Source: Colwellia_A sp047621305
GTDB taxonomy: Bacteria > Pseudomonadota > Gammaproteobacteria > Enterobacterales > Alteromonadaceae
NCBI GenBank assembly: GCA_047621305.1
Contig: JBLHNB010000002.1
Span: 75,987 to 139,986 of the forward strand
Direction of reading: 5' to 3'
Length of the DNA: 64,000 nucleotides
In this document: positions 28,305 through 38,034 of the stretch, piece after piece
How positions within the stretch are numbered: the stretch's first letter is position 1
How the letters are laid out: each line of letters starts with the position of its first letter
Translations under genes and position numbers: made by a program
Notes under the pieces: generated by a model
Seen by the model: the letters and a program-made list of their open reading frames with translations, nothing else
Database searches by the model: none
Told to the model about the DNA's origin: nothing

Positions 28305-29207
28305 CTAACCACACTTTTTAGTAAGCTGCGCTGTGAAAATATCTTTGAGCATAGTCAATTCATTGGTTCTGACATAATTAGGTCTAATCACTAATGCTAT
28401 GGTTCTATGTGGACCCGGTTCATTTAAATGAATAGCCCTGAGTTCAGATTCATTATAAGTTAATTGATCTAATGCCATTTGAGGTACGAGAGTTGTACCG
28501 AGTTTACCTGCAACCATTTGAATGAGCGTATGCAAACTCGCAGAACCAAAATCAGAACCTTGTTTTGGGTTTTGCAGTTGGCAAGCGGCTAATGCATGTT
28601 CCTTCAAGCAATGACCATCTTTTAATAACATCAGTTTTTCAGTTTCTAACTCTTCACTGCTTATTTCTTGCATTTTTTGTGGGCATTCATCTTTATGGCA
28701 GACTAAATAGAAGTCTTCCTGCCAAAAATTAAAATTCATTAATCCGTCTATAGAATAAGGTAAAGCGAGTATCGCGGCATCGAGTTCTCCGGTTCGCACC
28801 ATATCAACAAGTGTATGAGATTGTTCTTCTAATATTTTTAATTTGAAGTTTGGGTATTGATGCCTAACTTCAGGTAATACTTTAGGTAAAAGATAGGGAC
28901 CAATGGTCGGAATAACACCTATGCTCATCGGGCTTGAAAATGGCAGATTATCACTTTGTGGTATTTGCAGTAACTCGTCTAATGCTAACTTTACCTTTTT
29001 GGCTTTATTTAGTATTAATTGTCCTTTTTGGGTCACTAATACCTGCTTGTTATTGCGCTCAAAAATGATTAACCCGAGTTGTTTTTCAAGTTCATTGATT
29101 GCTGTGCTTAACGCTGACTGAGATACATTACAGGCCTCTGCCGCTTTTTTAAAATGCAATGTTTTTTCAATAGCTAATGCATAGTGCAGTTGTTTTATTG
29201 AGATCAT
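28305..29207 (-). CDS. oxyR: OxyR hydrogen-peroxide sensing regulator
   Basis: 300 residues (E. coli OxyR has 305). It has a LysR-type N-terminal helix-turn-helix (HFKKAAEACNVSQSALSTAI) and the redox pair in DGHCLKEHALAAC, two Cys 9 residues apart exactly as Cys199 and Cys208 of E. coli. Peroxide forms the disulfide and activates peroxide-defence genes. It is divergent from ahpC, with ahpF and katG next, the classic regulon. A part OxyR-like site sits 20 bases before its start, suggesting autoregulation. Confidence 0.94.
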   Translation of the reverse strand: MISIKQLHYALAIEKTLHFKKAAEACNVSQSALSTAINELEKQLGLIIFERNNKQVLVTQKGQLILNKAKKVKLALDELLQIPQSDNLPFSSPMSIGVIPTIGPYLLPKVLPEVRHQYPNFKLKILEEQSHTLVDMVRTGELDAAILALPYSIDGLMNFNFWQEDFYLVCHKDECPQKMQEISSEELETEKLMLLKDGHCLKEHALAACQLQNPKQGSDFGSASLHTLIQMVAGKLGTTLVPQMALDQLTYNESELRAIHLNEPGPHRTIALVIRPNYVRTNELTMLKDIFTAQLTKKCG

Positions 29208-29226
29208 GTTACTTATGATAAATTTT

Positions 29227-29252
29227 ATAGAACGTAGCTACTACTTTAAGAG
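29227..29252. promoter_or_regulatory. candidate OxyR binding site
   Basis: ATAG (29227-29230), 7 bases, CTAC (29238-29241), 7 bases, AGAG (29249-29252). The OxyR consensus is four ATAG/CTAT half elements spaced by 7. Three are recognisable here and the fourth (29260-29263) is poor. The position, just before oxyR and upstream of ahpC, is right. Confidence 0.4.
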
Positions 29253-29530
29253 AAATTATCGAATTAGTCATTTTCTTTTTACAATCCCAGTATCTGATTT
29301 CGACTTAATAGCATTGAACGCGAGATTGAACACCAGTTAACGGCTATTCATCTTTTTCAGTACTTACTTTGTTATTCTGTTTTTTAGAACATTAAAATCA
29401 ATTTAATCAAATTTATTAATCGTCTAAGTGTGTTTACTATACCCACATCGAAAGCAAACATGCTTTTTAAACCCAATGAAATAGAACATTTCAATTTTAA
29501 CTTTTAAATAAAATAAACGAGGAAATACAC

Positions 29531-30094
29531 ATGGCTCAAATAGGAAAAACTATCCCAGAATTTAAAGCGCAAGCATTTCATAACAATGAATTTGTTGAGG
29601 TAACGTCTGAGAGTACAAAAGGGAAATGGTCAATATTTTTGTTTTACCCGGCTGACTTTACCTTTGTTTGTCCTACTGAATTAGAAGATATGGCAAACCA
29701 GTATGAAGAATTGCAAAGACTAGGTGTTGAAGTGTACTCGGTATCAACAGATACCCATTTTTCACATAAAGCATGGCACGACTCTTCAGATGCCATTGGA
29801 AAAATTAAATTTCCAATGATTGGCGACCAAACCGGCGCAATTACCCGTGGTTTTGATGTGATGATTGAAGAAGATCACATGGCACACCGTGGTACTTTTT
29901 TAGTTGACCCAGACGGTATTATTCAAGTGGCTCATATTCATGCCGGTGGTATTGGCCGAAGTGCGAAAGACATGGTACGTAATGTAAAAGCGGCACAATA
30001 TGTTCGTGAAAATGACGGTGAAGTATGTCCCGCAGCTTGGGAGCAGGGTGAAGCAACCTTAACACCAAGTTTAGACTTAGTCGGTAAAATCTAA
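29531..30094 (+). CDS. ahpC: alkyl hydroperoxide reductase subunit C (2-Cys peroxiredoxin)
   Basis: 187 residues, as in E. coli AhpC. Peroxidatic Cys47 is in FTFVCPTE and resolving Cys166 in VCPAAWEQG. It reduces peroxides and is recycled by AhpF, the next gene. A clear GAGGA site precedes the ATG. A strong hairpin follows the gene, so ahpC is probably made in excess over ahpF. Confidence 0.97.
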   Translation: MAQIGKTIPEFKAQAFHNNEFVEVTSESTKGKWSIFLFYPADFTFVCPTELEDMANQYEELQRLGVEVYSVSTDTHFSHKAWHDSSDAIGKIKFPMIGDQTGAITRGFDVMIEEDHMAHRGTFLVDPDGIIQVAHIHAGGIGRSAKDMVRNVKAAQYVRENDGEVCPAAWEQGEATLTPSLDLVGKI

Positions 30095-30112
30095 GTCGAT
30101 CGCTTTTAAATT

Positions 30113-30150
30113 GGCGGAAGTTGGTCTGCTTTTAGCAATACCTTTCCGCC
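30113..30150 (+). terminator. strong hairpin between ahpC and ahpF
   Basis: GGCGGAA (30113-30119) and TTCCGCC (30144-30150) pair, with extra GGT/ACC pairing inside. No long T-run follows, so it may be a partial terminator or an mRNA-stabilising 3' structure. Confidence 0.55.
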
Positions 30151-30215
30151 TTCTTTCACCCGTTTAGATGACTTGTTTATTTTAAGCTAATTCATCGAAG
30201 TAATAAGGTAGCACC

Positions 30216-31787
30216 ATGTTAAGCAAAGATATTATAAACGCAGTAAAAACGTATACCCAAAAGATGACTAACAAGGTATCACTGGTTTTACAGACAGGTG
30301 AACATGAAAAACGTCTCGAATTAAAAGAATTTTTAACACAGTTATGTTCAACATCAGAAAACGTAACGTTAGTTGAACGTGATGATAATTTACGTAGCCC
30401 AATAAGCTTTTATTTAGAGGTTGCAGGTCAAAATAACGGTATTCATTTTTCGGGTATTCCAAGTGGTCATGAGTTTAATTCACTTATTTTAGCGATACTA
30501 CAATCATCAGGAACTGAGCTTAAGCTTGATAATAGCTTAACTAAAATGGTGCAAAAAATAACGGAAAAGCTACACTTTGAAGTGTTTATCTCATTAAGTT
30601 GTCATAACTGTCCTGATGTAGTGCAATCGTTAAATCAGTTTGCCTTATTAAATGACAATATCAGCAGTGAAATGATTGATGGTGGTCTTTTTAAAACGTT
30701 AATTGATCAACGTAATATTCAAGGTGTGCCTAGTGTTTACTTAAACGGTAAGTTATTTGCTAATGGTAAAATAGATACCGCACAGTTAGTTGATAAACTG
30801 ATCGAACGTTTTCCCTATATTATTGGCGGTGATGAAAATGAAAAATTACCGCTACAAGATATTACCGTCATTGGTGCTGGTCCGGCTGGTGTTGCTGCCG
30901 CAATTTATGCTGCGCGCAAGGGGCTTAATGTCACTATGATTGCCGATCGAATTGGTGGTCAAGTTAAAGATACCGTGGGTATTGAAAACTTGATATCAGT
31001 ACCAAAAACAACAGGAACTGAGCTCACTGGCAATATGCAAGCTCACTTAAACGATTATAATATAACGATAAAAGAGTTTTTACGTGTCGAAAAAATAGAG
31101 AAAGGTTACCCTGAAAGTAAAGCACCGAAAAAATTATACCTTTCAAGTGGTGAAATCATTGAATCTAAAACGGTGATTATTGCTACCGGAGCAAAATGGC
31201 GTGAGCTTGGTATCCCCGGAGAAAAAGAGAATATAGGCTCAGGCGTTGCTTATTGTCCACATTGTGATGGTCCATTTTTTAAAGGTAAAGATGTTGCTGT
31301 GGTTGGTGGTGGTAACTCAGGTATCGAAGCTGCGCTAGATTTAGCCGGTATGGTTAATCATGTGACCGTTTTTGAATTTCTACCACAATTAAAAGCCGAT
31401 AAAGTCTTAGTAGACAAAGCCGAAGCTCATGAAAAAATCACGATTATTAAAAATGTAGCGACTAAAGAAGTTATTGCCGAAAATGGCAAAGTGGTTGCAC
31501 TTGCCTATGAAGATAGAGCCTCTGGTGAAATGAAACAACAAAGCCTGTCAGGTATTTTTGTACAAATAGGATTATTACCAAACAGTGGTTTTTTACAGGG
31601 TGTTGTTGAGTTGACTAAACATGGTGAAGTGATTATTGATGAGAAATGTCATACCACCGAACCGGGTATATTTGCCGCAGGTGATGTATCTACAGTACCT
31701 TACAAACAAATTGTTATTGCAATGGGAGAAGGTGCAAAAGCATCACTGTCAGCCTTTGATTATCTCATTAGAGAAAGTGAGTTCTAA
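30216..31787 (+). CDS. ahpF: alkyl hydroperoxide reductase subunit F
   Basis: 523 residues (E. coli 521). The N-terminal double-thioredoxin-like domain carries CHNC. The flavoprotein part has the FAD motif GAGPAG near 222-227, the NADH motif VVGGGNSGIEAA, and redox CPHC in AYCPHCDGPFF. It passes electrons from NADH to AhpC. It lies 121 bases after ahpC, likely co-transcribed in part. Confidence 0.97.
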   Translation: MLSKDIINAVKTYTQKMTNKVSLVLQTGEHEKRLELKEFLTQLCSTSENVTLVERDDNLRSPISFYLEVAGQNNGIHFSGIPSGHEFNSLILAILQSSGTELKLDNSLTKMVQKITEKLHFEVFISLSCHNCPDVVQSLNQFALLNDNISSEMIDGGLFKTLIDQRNIQGVPSVYLNGKLFANGKIDTAQLVDKLIERFPYIIGGDENEKLPLQDITVIGAGPAGVAAAIYAARKGLNVTMIADRIGGQVKDTVGIENLISVPKTTGTELTGNMQAHLNDYNITIKEFLRVEKIEKGYPESKAPKKLYLSSGEIIESKTVIIATGAKWRELGIPGEKENIGSGVAYCPHCDGPFFKGKDVAVVGGGNSGIEAALDLAGMVNHVTVFEFLPQLKADKVLVDKAEAHEKITIIKNVATKEVIAENGKVVALAYEDRASGEMKQQSLSGIFVQIGLLPNSGFLQGVVELTKHGEVIIDEKCHTTEPGIFAAGDVSTVPYKQIVIAMGEGAKASLSAFDYLIRESEF

Positions 31788-31798
31788 TCATTAATAGT

Positions 31799-31838
31799 AC
31801 GCGAACTAATCGAATAAAGGTTAATTCGCGTGTTTTTA
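31799..31838 (+). terminator. terminator between ahpF and katG
   Basis: ACGCGAACTAA (31799-31809) pairs with TTAATTCGCGT (31821-31831) with one mismatch, followed by GTTTTTA. Confidence 0.7.
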
Positions 31839-31872
31839 GATATCTATATTAATTTATGAAAGGAATTTAAAG

Positions 31873-34047
31873 ATGAACGAAAAAAAGATAACCACTCGAG
31901 GTAAATGTCCGGTAATGCACGGCGGCGCAACAGCCAGCAATATGTCAAATATTGAATGGTGGCCAAAGGTTCTGAATCTTGACATTCTTCATCAACATGA
32001 TACCAAAACAAACCCAATGGGAGCTGAGTTTAACTATCGAGAAACGGTTAAGAAACTCGATACTGTCAACCTCAAGAAAGACTTAACGGCATTAATGACC
32101 GACAGTCAAGACTGGTGGCCTGCAGACTGGGGGCACTATGGCGGACTCATGATCCGCATGTCTTGGCATGCGGCGGGTACCTATCGAATTGCTGATGGCC
32201 GAGGTGGTGCGGCTACCGGTAATCAGCGTTTTGCGCCAATAAATTCCTGGCCAGACAATGTCAATTTGGATAAGGCACGACGTCTACTTTGGCCAATCAA
32301 GAAAAAATATGGAAACAAACTTAGCTGGGCTGATTTAATTGCTTACGCAGGGACCATAGCTTATGAATCTATGGGGTTAACAACTTTCGGTTTCGCTTTT
32401 GGTCGTGAAGATATCTGGCATCCAGAAAAAGACACCTACTGGGGAGATGAGAAGGAATGGCTTGCCCCGAGTGGAAGTGAGGGCAGTCGCTATTCTGGTG
32501 AGCGCGATCTTGAAAACCCGTTAGCCGCAGTAATGATGGGACTAATATATGTTAACCCTGAAGGGGTAGATGGTAGTCCAGATCCACTTAAAACGGCCAA
32601 TGATGTTCGTGTAACCTTCAAGCGTATGGCGATGAACGATGAAGAAACGGTAGCTCTTACTGCCGGTGGTCACACAGTGGGTAAATGTCATGGTAATGGC
32701 GACGCGTCACTGTTAGGTTCAGAGCCAGAAGCCGCTGATATTGAAGAACAGGGCTTTGGCTGGAATAATAAAACCAAGCGCGGCATTGGTCGTGACACTG
32801 TATCGAGTGGCATTGAAGGAGCATGGACTACCCATCCCACACAATGGGATAATGGTTATTTTTCTATGCTACTCAATAACGACTGGGAACTAAAAAAGAG
32901 TCCGGCAGGAGCTTGGCAGTGGGAGCCTGTCAATATTAAGGAAGAAGATAAACCCGTTGATGTTGAAGACCCCTCTATTCGCAATAACCCGATTATGACT
33001 GACGCCGACATGGCAATGAAGATGGACCCACAATATCGTAAAATTTCAGAACGCTTCTTCAAGGATCCTGATTACTTCTCTGAGGTTTTTGCCCGTGCAT
33101 GGTTTAAACTAACCCATCGTGATATGGGGCCAAAGATCCGTTACATTGGAGCGGATGCACCACAAGAAGATCTTATCTGGCAAGACCCTGTACCTGCAGG
33201 AAATACCAGATTCGATATAACATGGGTAAAAAATAAAATAACAGCGAGTGATCTTAGTATCAGTGAAATGGTTACCACTGCATGGGATAGTGCCAGAACC
33301 TTCCGTGGCTCTGATAAACGTGGTGGTGCAAATGGGGCACGTATTCGCCTAGCGCCTCAAAAAGACTGGGAAGGTAATGAACCTTCGCGTCTAACCAAAG
33401 TACTTACTTTGTTTGAAAAAATTGCGGCTGATAGTGGTGCAAGTATCGCAGATGTCATCGTACTTGCAGGCAATGTGGGTATTGAACAGTCTGCAAAAGC
33501 AGCCGGCTTTAACGTAACGGTTCCATTTTCGCCAGGTCGTGGCGATGCTATAGACGAAATGACAGATGTAGAGTCTTTTGAAGTGCTTGAACCTATCTAT
33601 GATGGGTACCGTAACTGGTTGAAAAATGACTATGTTGTAAGTGCCGAAGAGTTAATGCTTGAGCGTTCACAGTTAATGGGATTAACAGCCCATGAAATGA
33701 CGGTACTCGTTGGTGGCATGCGTATGCTAGGAACTAACTTCGGTGGTACAAAGCACGGAGTATTTACTGAGCATGAAGAGGTACTATCGAACGACTATTT
33801 CGTTAACCTAACTGATATGAATTATACATGGAAACCCGTAAGTAATAATGTATATGAAATACTTGATCGTCAATCAAATAAAGTCAAATGGACCGCAACA
33901 CGGGTTGATCTTATTTTCGGTTCAAACTCGATTCTGCGCAGTTATGCTGAAGTGTATGCACAAGATGATAATAAGGAAAAATTTGTCCTGGATTTTATAG
34001 CTACATGGACAAAGGTTATGAATGCTGACCGCTTCGATCTACTTTAA
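31873..34047 (+). CDS. katG: catalase-peroxidase KatG
   Basis: 724 residues, the typical two-domain length. The active domain has the distal Arg-Trp-His set in MIRMSWHAAGTYR, the Tyr of the Met-Tyr-Trp adduct in GLIYVNPEG, and the proximal His in TAGGHTVGKCHG. The C-terminal half is the inactive duplicate domain. It breaks down hydrogen peroxide in the cytosol. It has an AAAGGAA site and lies downstream of ahpF behind a terminator, so it probably has its own OxyR-controlled promoter. Confidence 0.97.
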   Translation: MNEKKITTRGKCPVMHGGATASNMSNIEWWPKVLNLDILHQHDTKTNPMGAEFNYRETVKKLDTVNLKKDLTALMTDSQDWWPADWGHYGGLMIRMSWHAAGTYRIADGRGGAATGNQRFAPINSWPDNVNLDKARRLLWPIKKKYGNKLSWADLIAYAGTIAYESMGLTTFGFAFGREDIWHPEKDTYWGDEKEWLAPSGSEGSRYSGERDLENPLAAVMMGLIYVNPEGVDGSPDPLKTANDVRVTFKRMAMNDEETVALTAGGHTVGKCHGNGDASLLGSEPEAADIEEQGFGWNNKTKRGIGRDTVSSGIEGAWTTHPTQWDNGYFSMLLNNDWELKKSPAGAWQWEPVNIKEEDKPVDVEDPSIRNNPIMTDADMAMKMDPQYRKISERFFKDPDYFSEVFARAWFKLTHRDMGPKIRYIGADAPQEDLIWQDPVPAGNTRFDITWVKNKITASDLSISEMVTTAWDSARTFRGSDKRGGANGARIRLAPQKDWEGNEPSRLTKVLTLFEKIAADSGASIADVIVLAGNVGIEQSAKAAGFNVTVPFSPGRGDAIDEMTDVESFEVLEPIYDGYRNWLKNDYVVSAEELMLERSQLMGLTAHEMTVLVGGMRMLGTNFGGTKHGVFTEHEEVLSNDYFVNLTDMNYTWKPVSNNVYEILDRQSNKVKWTATRVDLIFGSNSILRSYAEVYAQDDNKEKFVLDFIATWTKVMNADRFDLL

Positions 34048-34093
34048 TACTAAACGGTTAATAAAAGTCTATTGGCTGTTAGAAGAGTGAGAT

Positions 34094-34125
34094 AAAATCC
34101 GATGTTCACAGACATCGGATTTTTT
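34094..34125 (+). terminator. terminator of katG
   Basis: The perfect stem ATCCGATGT (34097-34105) / ACATCGGAT (34112-34120) is followed by TTTTT. Confidence 0.88.
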
Positions 34126-34207
34126 ATATAGATTACTTGGTTTATTGTCTGTAATGAATTGATTTATAACCACTTACTGGGGGTGTATGAAATAATTTTA
34201 ATTTATA

Positions 34208-34252
34208 CTAATACCCAAGCCATTAAATAATTGCCCTCTTGTGCATGGGAAT
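34208..34252 (+). repeat. diverged partial copy of repeat family 2
   Basis: About 45 bases align with the left end of the element at 38827 (shared core CCATTAA...ATTGC...CTTGT). No right end was found. Confidence 0.45.
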
Positions 34253-34303
34253 GAGGGAATATTCCAATACGGCATTGCTCACATGGATGTGTAAGCACAG
34301 GTT

Positions 34304-34378
34304 TTTAGTGCCAGATAAAACCTAAGCACTCACATGATAATGGTAGCCCTTAACCATTAATGATGTGCTGGCACTAAA
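34304..34378. repeat. 75-bp near-palindromic element
   Basis: Perfect 11-base outer arms TTTAGTGCCAG (34304-34314) and CTGGCACTAAA (34368-34378), plus inner pairing of AATGGT (34339-34344) with ACCATT (34353-34358). No T-run follows. It resembles a small palindromic repeat or miniature mobile element. Confidence 0.55.
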
Positions 34379-34444
34379 GTACCATACAGCTCTTTGGGTG
34401 ATTACGTCATTCTTACTGAGTCAATTTCACCTTTGGAAAATTTT

Positions 34445-35407
34445 ATGGGCATATTTTTAAAACCTAAGCAGATGATTTTAATTTTTACCTTCTCTTTGTT
34501 ACCTATATTTGCGTTTGCGCAGTTCAAATCAATACCTGATTTTGGTGATAATCCAGGGGAATTATTAGCGAGTTATTATGCACCAGCCGATAATAATGGG
34601 GCTCTCGTGGTGTTATTGCATGGCTGTGTTCAAGATGGAGAAAAACTGGCTGAGCAAAGTGGTTTTTTATCATTAGCCAAGCAGCATCATTTTTCCTTAT
34701 TGATCCCCCAACAAGTGAAAAGTAATAATATCAAAAGCTGTTTTAATTGGTTTTCTCCGCAGGATATTGATAAAAATCAAGGTGAAAATTTATCAATGAA
34801 AAATATGATCATTGCGGTGAAAAAAATAACCCAAGCTAAGAACGTTTATATAGCGGGCTTGTCTGCTGGCGGAGCAATGGCAAATGTAATGCTGGTTAAT
34901 TACCCTGACTTGTTTGAATCAGGCGCAGTTATTTCAGGTATTCCTTATGCTTGTGCCGATAATTTAATTAAGGCCATTTCTTGCATGCGCAGTGGTCCAT
35001 CTCAAACGACAAAAGAGCTCACATTGTCCGTTAAACAGCTTGATAGTAAGCGCAGTACCTGGCCAAGCCTATCGATTTGGACAGGAAAAAATGATCAAAT
35101 CGTTCATCCATCAAATGCTTTAGCATTAGCTGAGCATTGGGCGATGCTTAATTTATCAAATAAAAATCCACAGGTAGATGTTAAAAAAGGCTACCAAGTT
35201 AGCCAATGGACCAATACACAAAAATCATCGCTAATTGAAGGCAGTGAAATTGAACACATTAAAATTGAGCTCATTGAAATTGAAGGCATGGGTCATGGTT
35301 TGGCCGTAAATCCAATGGAAATAAATGGAGGCGAAACGGGCCATTTTTTACTGGAATCACCGATTAGTGCTGCAAAACATATTGTAGAGTTTTGGGGAAT
35401 AAGGTAA
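34445..35407 (+). CDS. exported PHB depolymerase-like esterase
   Basis: 320 residues from the ATG at 34445, which begins a good signal peptide (MGIFLKPKQMILIFTFSLL, ending FAFA). An in-frame ATG 17 codons upstream (34394) would mask that signal. It has the alpha/beta hydrolase set: LLHGCVQDG (oxyanion region), catalytic Ser in GLSAGGAMA, Asp in WTGKNDQIVHPSN and His in GMGHGLAVNP. It belongs to the poly(3-hydroxybutyrate) depolymerase/feruloyl esterase-like group of secreted esterases. 3-hydroxybutyrate dehydrogenase lies 3.7 kb downstream, which supports a polyhydroxybutyrate substrate, but other esters are possible. Confidence 0.8.
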   Translation: MGIFLKPKQMILIFTFSLLPIFAFAQFKSIPDFGDNPGELLASYYAPADNNGALVVLLHGCVQDGEKLAEQSGFLSLAKQHHFSLLIPQQVKSNNIKSCFNWFSPQDIDKNQGENLSMKNMIIAVKKITQAKNVYIAGLSAGGAMANVMLVNYPDLFESGAVISGIPYACADNLIKAISCMRSGPSQTTKELTLSVKQLDSKRSTWPSLSIWTGKNDQIVHPSNALALAEHWAMLNLSNKNPQVDVKKGYQVSQWTNTQKSSLIEGSEIEHIKIELIEIEGMGHGLAVNPMEINGGETGHFLLESPISAAKHIVEFWGIR

Positions 35408-35605
35408 AAAACACGTAAAAGTCATCAGTAAATAAAAATAAAAATTAAATTAATTATTGTATATCAATGTATTGCAGTTAAATTCAGCCATATACTACTA
35501 TAGTACAAATTATATTTTCACAAATTTGTTATAGAGTTTTATTCATACCAAAAAAGTAAATAAAAAAATAATCTCAATAATAATTATAAAATCTCGGGGA
35601 AATAT

Positions 35606-37885
35606 ATGAATTCACGTATCAGTAAACTCAGTTATCTCACGATTGCCATAACAACGGCTTTAGTGACTAGCTCAACTTTTGCAGCCGAAGAGGCACAGGT
35701 TGATAAAAATGAACCAAGCTTAGAGCGAATAGAAGTTACCGCCCGTAAATCGATAGAAAATTTACAAGAAGTCCCCGTTGCTGTTACGTCAATCAGTGCC
35801 GATGAATTATTTGAAAAAGGTATTGAAGTACTGACGGAAGTACAACAATTCTCGCCCAATACTACCCTACAACGCAGTCGCGGTACTAACTCAACTATCA
35901 CTGCATTTATTCGTGGTGTGGGGCAACAAGATCCATTGTGGGGTTATGAAGCTGGCGTTGGTATTTATATTGATGATGTTTATATTGCACGCCCGCAAGG
36001 TGCAGTACTTGATTTGTTAGATATTGAACGTGTTGAAGTATTACGTGGTCCTCAAGGCACACTTTATGGAAAAAATACCATAGGTGGAGCCATTAAATAT
36101 GTGACGAAAGAAATGTCAGGAGATGCCGAGTTTAAAGTGCGAGGCACTATCGGCCAATATGGCCAGAAAGATATAAAACTAACCGGTCAATATCCTATTA
36201 TTGCAGATAAACTCTATGTTGGCTTTGGTGTAGCCAGTATGAAACGAGATGGTTACGGAGACTTTGTTACGTCTGACTTAGCCAATCAAGATAATGAAAA
36301 TTATAATAAAGACGTAACGGCCAGTCGTATTACCTTAGAATATCATGCAACGGATGATTTGTTTTTTAGCTTTAATTGGGACAAAACACAAGACGATTCA
36401 AACTCAAAAGGTGGTTATAGATTATTACCAAGCATATTAACGGATGCGCCAGTACCTGATAGTGTTTATAACTCTTATACCAGTTTGCCCACTAAGAACG
36501 AAGTTGAGTTAGAAGGGTTAAGTTTTACTGCCAATTGGAGTGTGTCGGACACAACCAGCTTAAAATATGTTTATTCGGCACGAGAAAGTTACTCTCCAAC
36601 TAATATCGATTTTGACAACACTCCACTACGTATTTTTGATGTGCCCGCTATTTATGACGACGAACAAACCACCCATGAACTGCAGTTAAATAACTACGGA
36701 GATAACTATAAATTTATTTCAGGTCTTTATTATTACGATGGTGAGTCTTGTGGACAATTTGAAGCCATTTTAGAAGTTTTAGGTAATTCGATTGGTTTTC
36801 CTGGTTTAACGCGTGAAGTCAGTGGTTGTAGTAACTCAATCAGTAAAGCCGTCTATGCACAATTAAGTTACGACTTATCAGAAAAATGGTCGGTAACGGC
36901 TGGCGCTCGATATACCCAAGATGAAAAAGCGGCGAAAGTAAATAACGGATTAATTTTTGATACCGTTTATCCTGAATCAGGTTGGATTGATGGTTATATT
37001 CGCCCTGAAGGTGACTTAGTGCCAACTGTGCTTGATGATGAAGATGACTGGTCTAAATTTACGCCACGTATTGGTGTCGAATATCAAATGAATGACGATT
37101 TGATGTTTTTTACTAGCTTTTCACAAGGTTTTAAATCAGGTACTTTTAATCCAAGAGCAACGATGGCTGAGCCTGCCGCTAATCCAGAAGAAGTTGATTC
37201 TATTGAGGTGGGCATGAAAAGTGAATGGTTGGATAACAGATTACGCGCCAACATTACTTTATTTTCACTGGATCATAAAGACCGTCAATATATTTCAGTA
37301 TTGCCCGGTAAAGACGCCACCGAATTAAATCAACGTTTAGGTAATATTGGTACGTCAGATGCCACCGGCATTGAAGCAGAGTTTACCTTTTTAGCGACGG
37401 AATCGTTAATGTTAAGCGCTAATTTTGGTTTCATTGATTCTGACTTTAAAGAAGTCATTGATACCCATCCCGATACCGGAAAAGTGTTTGATAAATCTGA
37501 TAACTTTAGCATTTCAAATACGCCTGACTTTACTTATAACTTAGCCGCGAATTACACGATAGAATCAAAATTTGGTGACTTCATTATTAATGCTAGTTAC
37601 TACTACCGTGATGATTATGTATTGTTTGAAGAGAATAGCTTACTCACCCAAGACGGTTATGGAATTGTTAATTTGAGTGTTAATTGGTATAGCCAAGAAA
37701 GTAATTGGAGCGCAGGGTTACACCTGAAAAACTTAACCGATGAAGAGTATATGGTGGGGGGATATCAATTTGTTACACCACAAGATGATGGTACTTTCTT
37801 ACCTGGCTTAGGAGGCGATAATACATTAATTGGTTATTTTGGAGACCCAAGAACAATATCGTTAACGGTAGGTTATCAATTTTAA
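35606..37885 (+). CDS. TonB-dependent outer membrane receptor
   Basis: 759 residues. Signal peptide about 1-26 (ending TFAA), a TonB-box-like ERIEVTARK, a plug domain (VEVLRGPQGTLYGKNTIGGAI near 145-165) and a barrel ending in Phe (VGYQF). It belongs to the general class found in hydrocarbon-, lipid- or polymer-using marine bacteria. Its place between the PHB-depolymerase-like gene and the 3-hydroxybutyrate dehydrogenase gene suggests uptake of oligomers from that polymer, an inference only. A GGGGAA site precedes the ATG. Confidence 0.9.
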   Translation: MNSRISKLSYLTIAITTALVTSSTFAAEEAQVDKNEPSLERIEVTARKSIENLQEVPVAVTSISADELFEKGIEVLTEVQQFSPNTTLQRSRGTNSTITAFIRGVGQQDPLWGYEAGVGIYIDDVYIARPQGAVLDLLDIERVEVLRGPQGTLYGKNTIGGAIKYVTKEMSGDAEFKVRGTIGQYGQKDIKLTGQYPIIADKLYVGFGVASMKRDGYGDFVTSDLANQDNENYNKDVTASRITLEYHATDDLFFSFNWDKTQDDSNSKGGYRLLPSILTDAPVPDSVYNSYTSLPTKNEVELEGLSFTANWSVSDTTSLKYVYSARESYSPTNIDFDNTPLRIFDVPAIYDDEQTTHELQLNNYGDNYKFISGLYYYDGESCGQFEAILEVLGNSIGFPGLTREVSGCSNSISKAVYAQLSYDLSEKWSVTAGARYTQDEKAAKVNNGLIFDTVYPESGWIDGYIRPEGDLVPTVLDDEDDWSKFTPRIGVEYQMNDDLMFFTSFSQGFKSGTFNPRATMAEPAANPEEVDSIEVGMKSEWLDNRLRANITLFSLDHKDRQYISVLPGKDATELNQRLGNIGTSDATGIEAEFTFLATESLMLSANFGFIDSDFKEVIDTHPDTGKVFDKSDNFSISNTPDFTYNLAANYTIESKFGDFIINASYYYRDDYVLFEENSLLTQDGYGIVNLSVNWYSQESNWSAGLHLKNLTDEEYMVGGYQFVTPQDDGTFLPGLGGDNTLIGYFGDPRTISLTVGYQF

Positions 37886-37910
37886 TTTAGGGTAGGTAAT
37901 ATCAAATTAA

Positions 37911-37953
37911 TTGATATTAGTAATTGATATTAGTAATTGATATTAGTAATTGA
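37911..37953. repeat. 13-bp tandem repeat, three perfect copies
   Basis: The unit TTGATATTAGTAA is repeated exactly three times (37911-37949) and followed by a further TTGA. It lies right after the TonB receptor gene. Confidence 0.9.
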
Positions 37954-37956
37954 GCT

Positions 37957-37988
37957 AAAAAGAGCTGGCACCTGTCAGTTCTTTTTTT
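37957..37988 (+). terminator. terminator of the TonB receptor gene
   Basis: AGAGCTG (37961-37967) pairs with CAGTTCT (37976-37982), one G-T pair, followed by a run of T. Confidence 0.75.
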
Positions 37989-38034
37989 CATACTAATACC
38001 GATGAACTCAGATAATTTTTTAAAGGACGCATTT

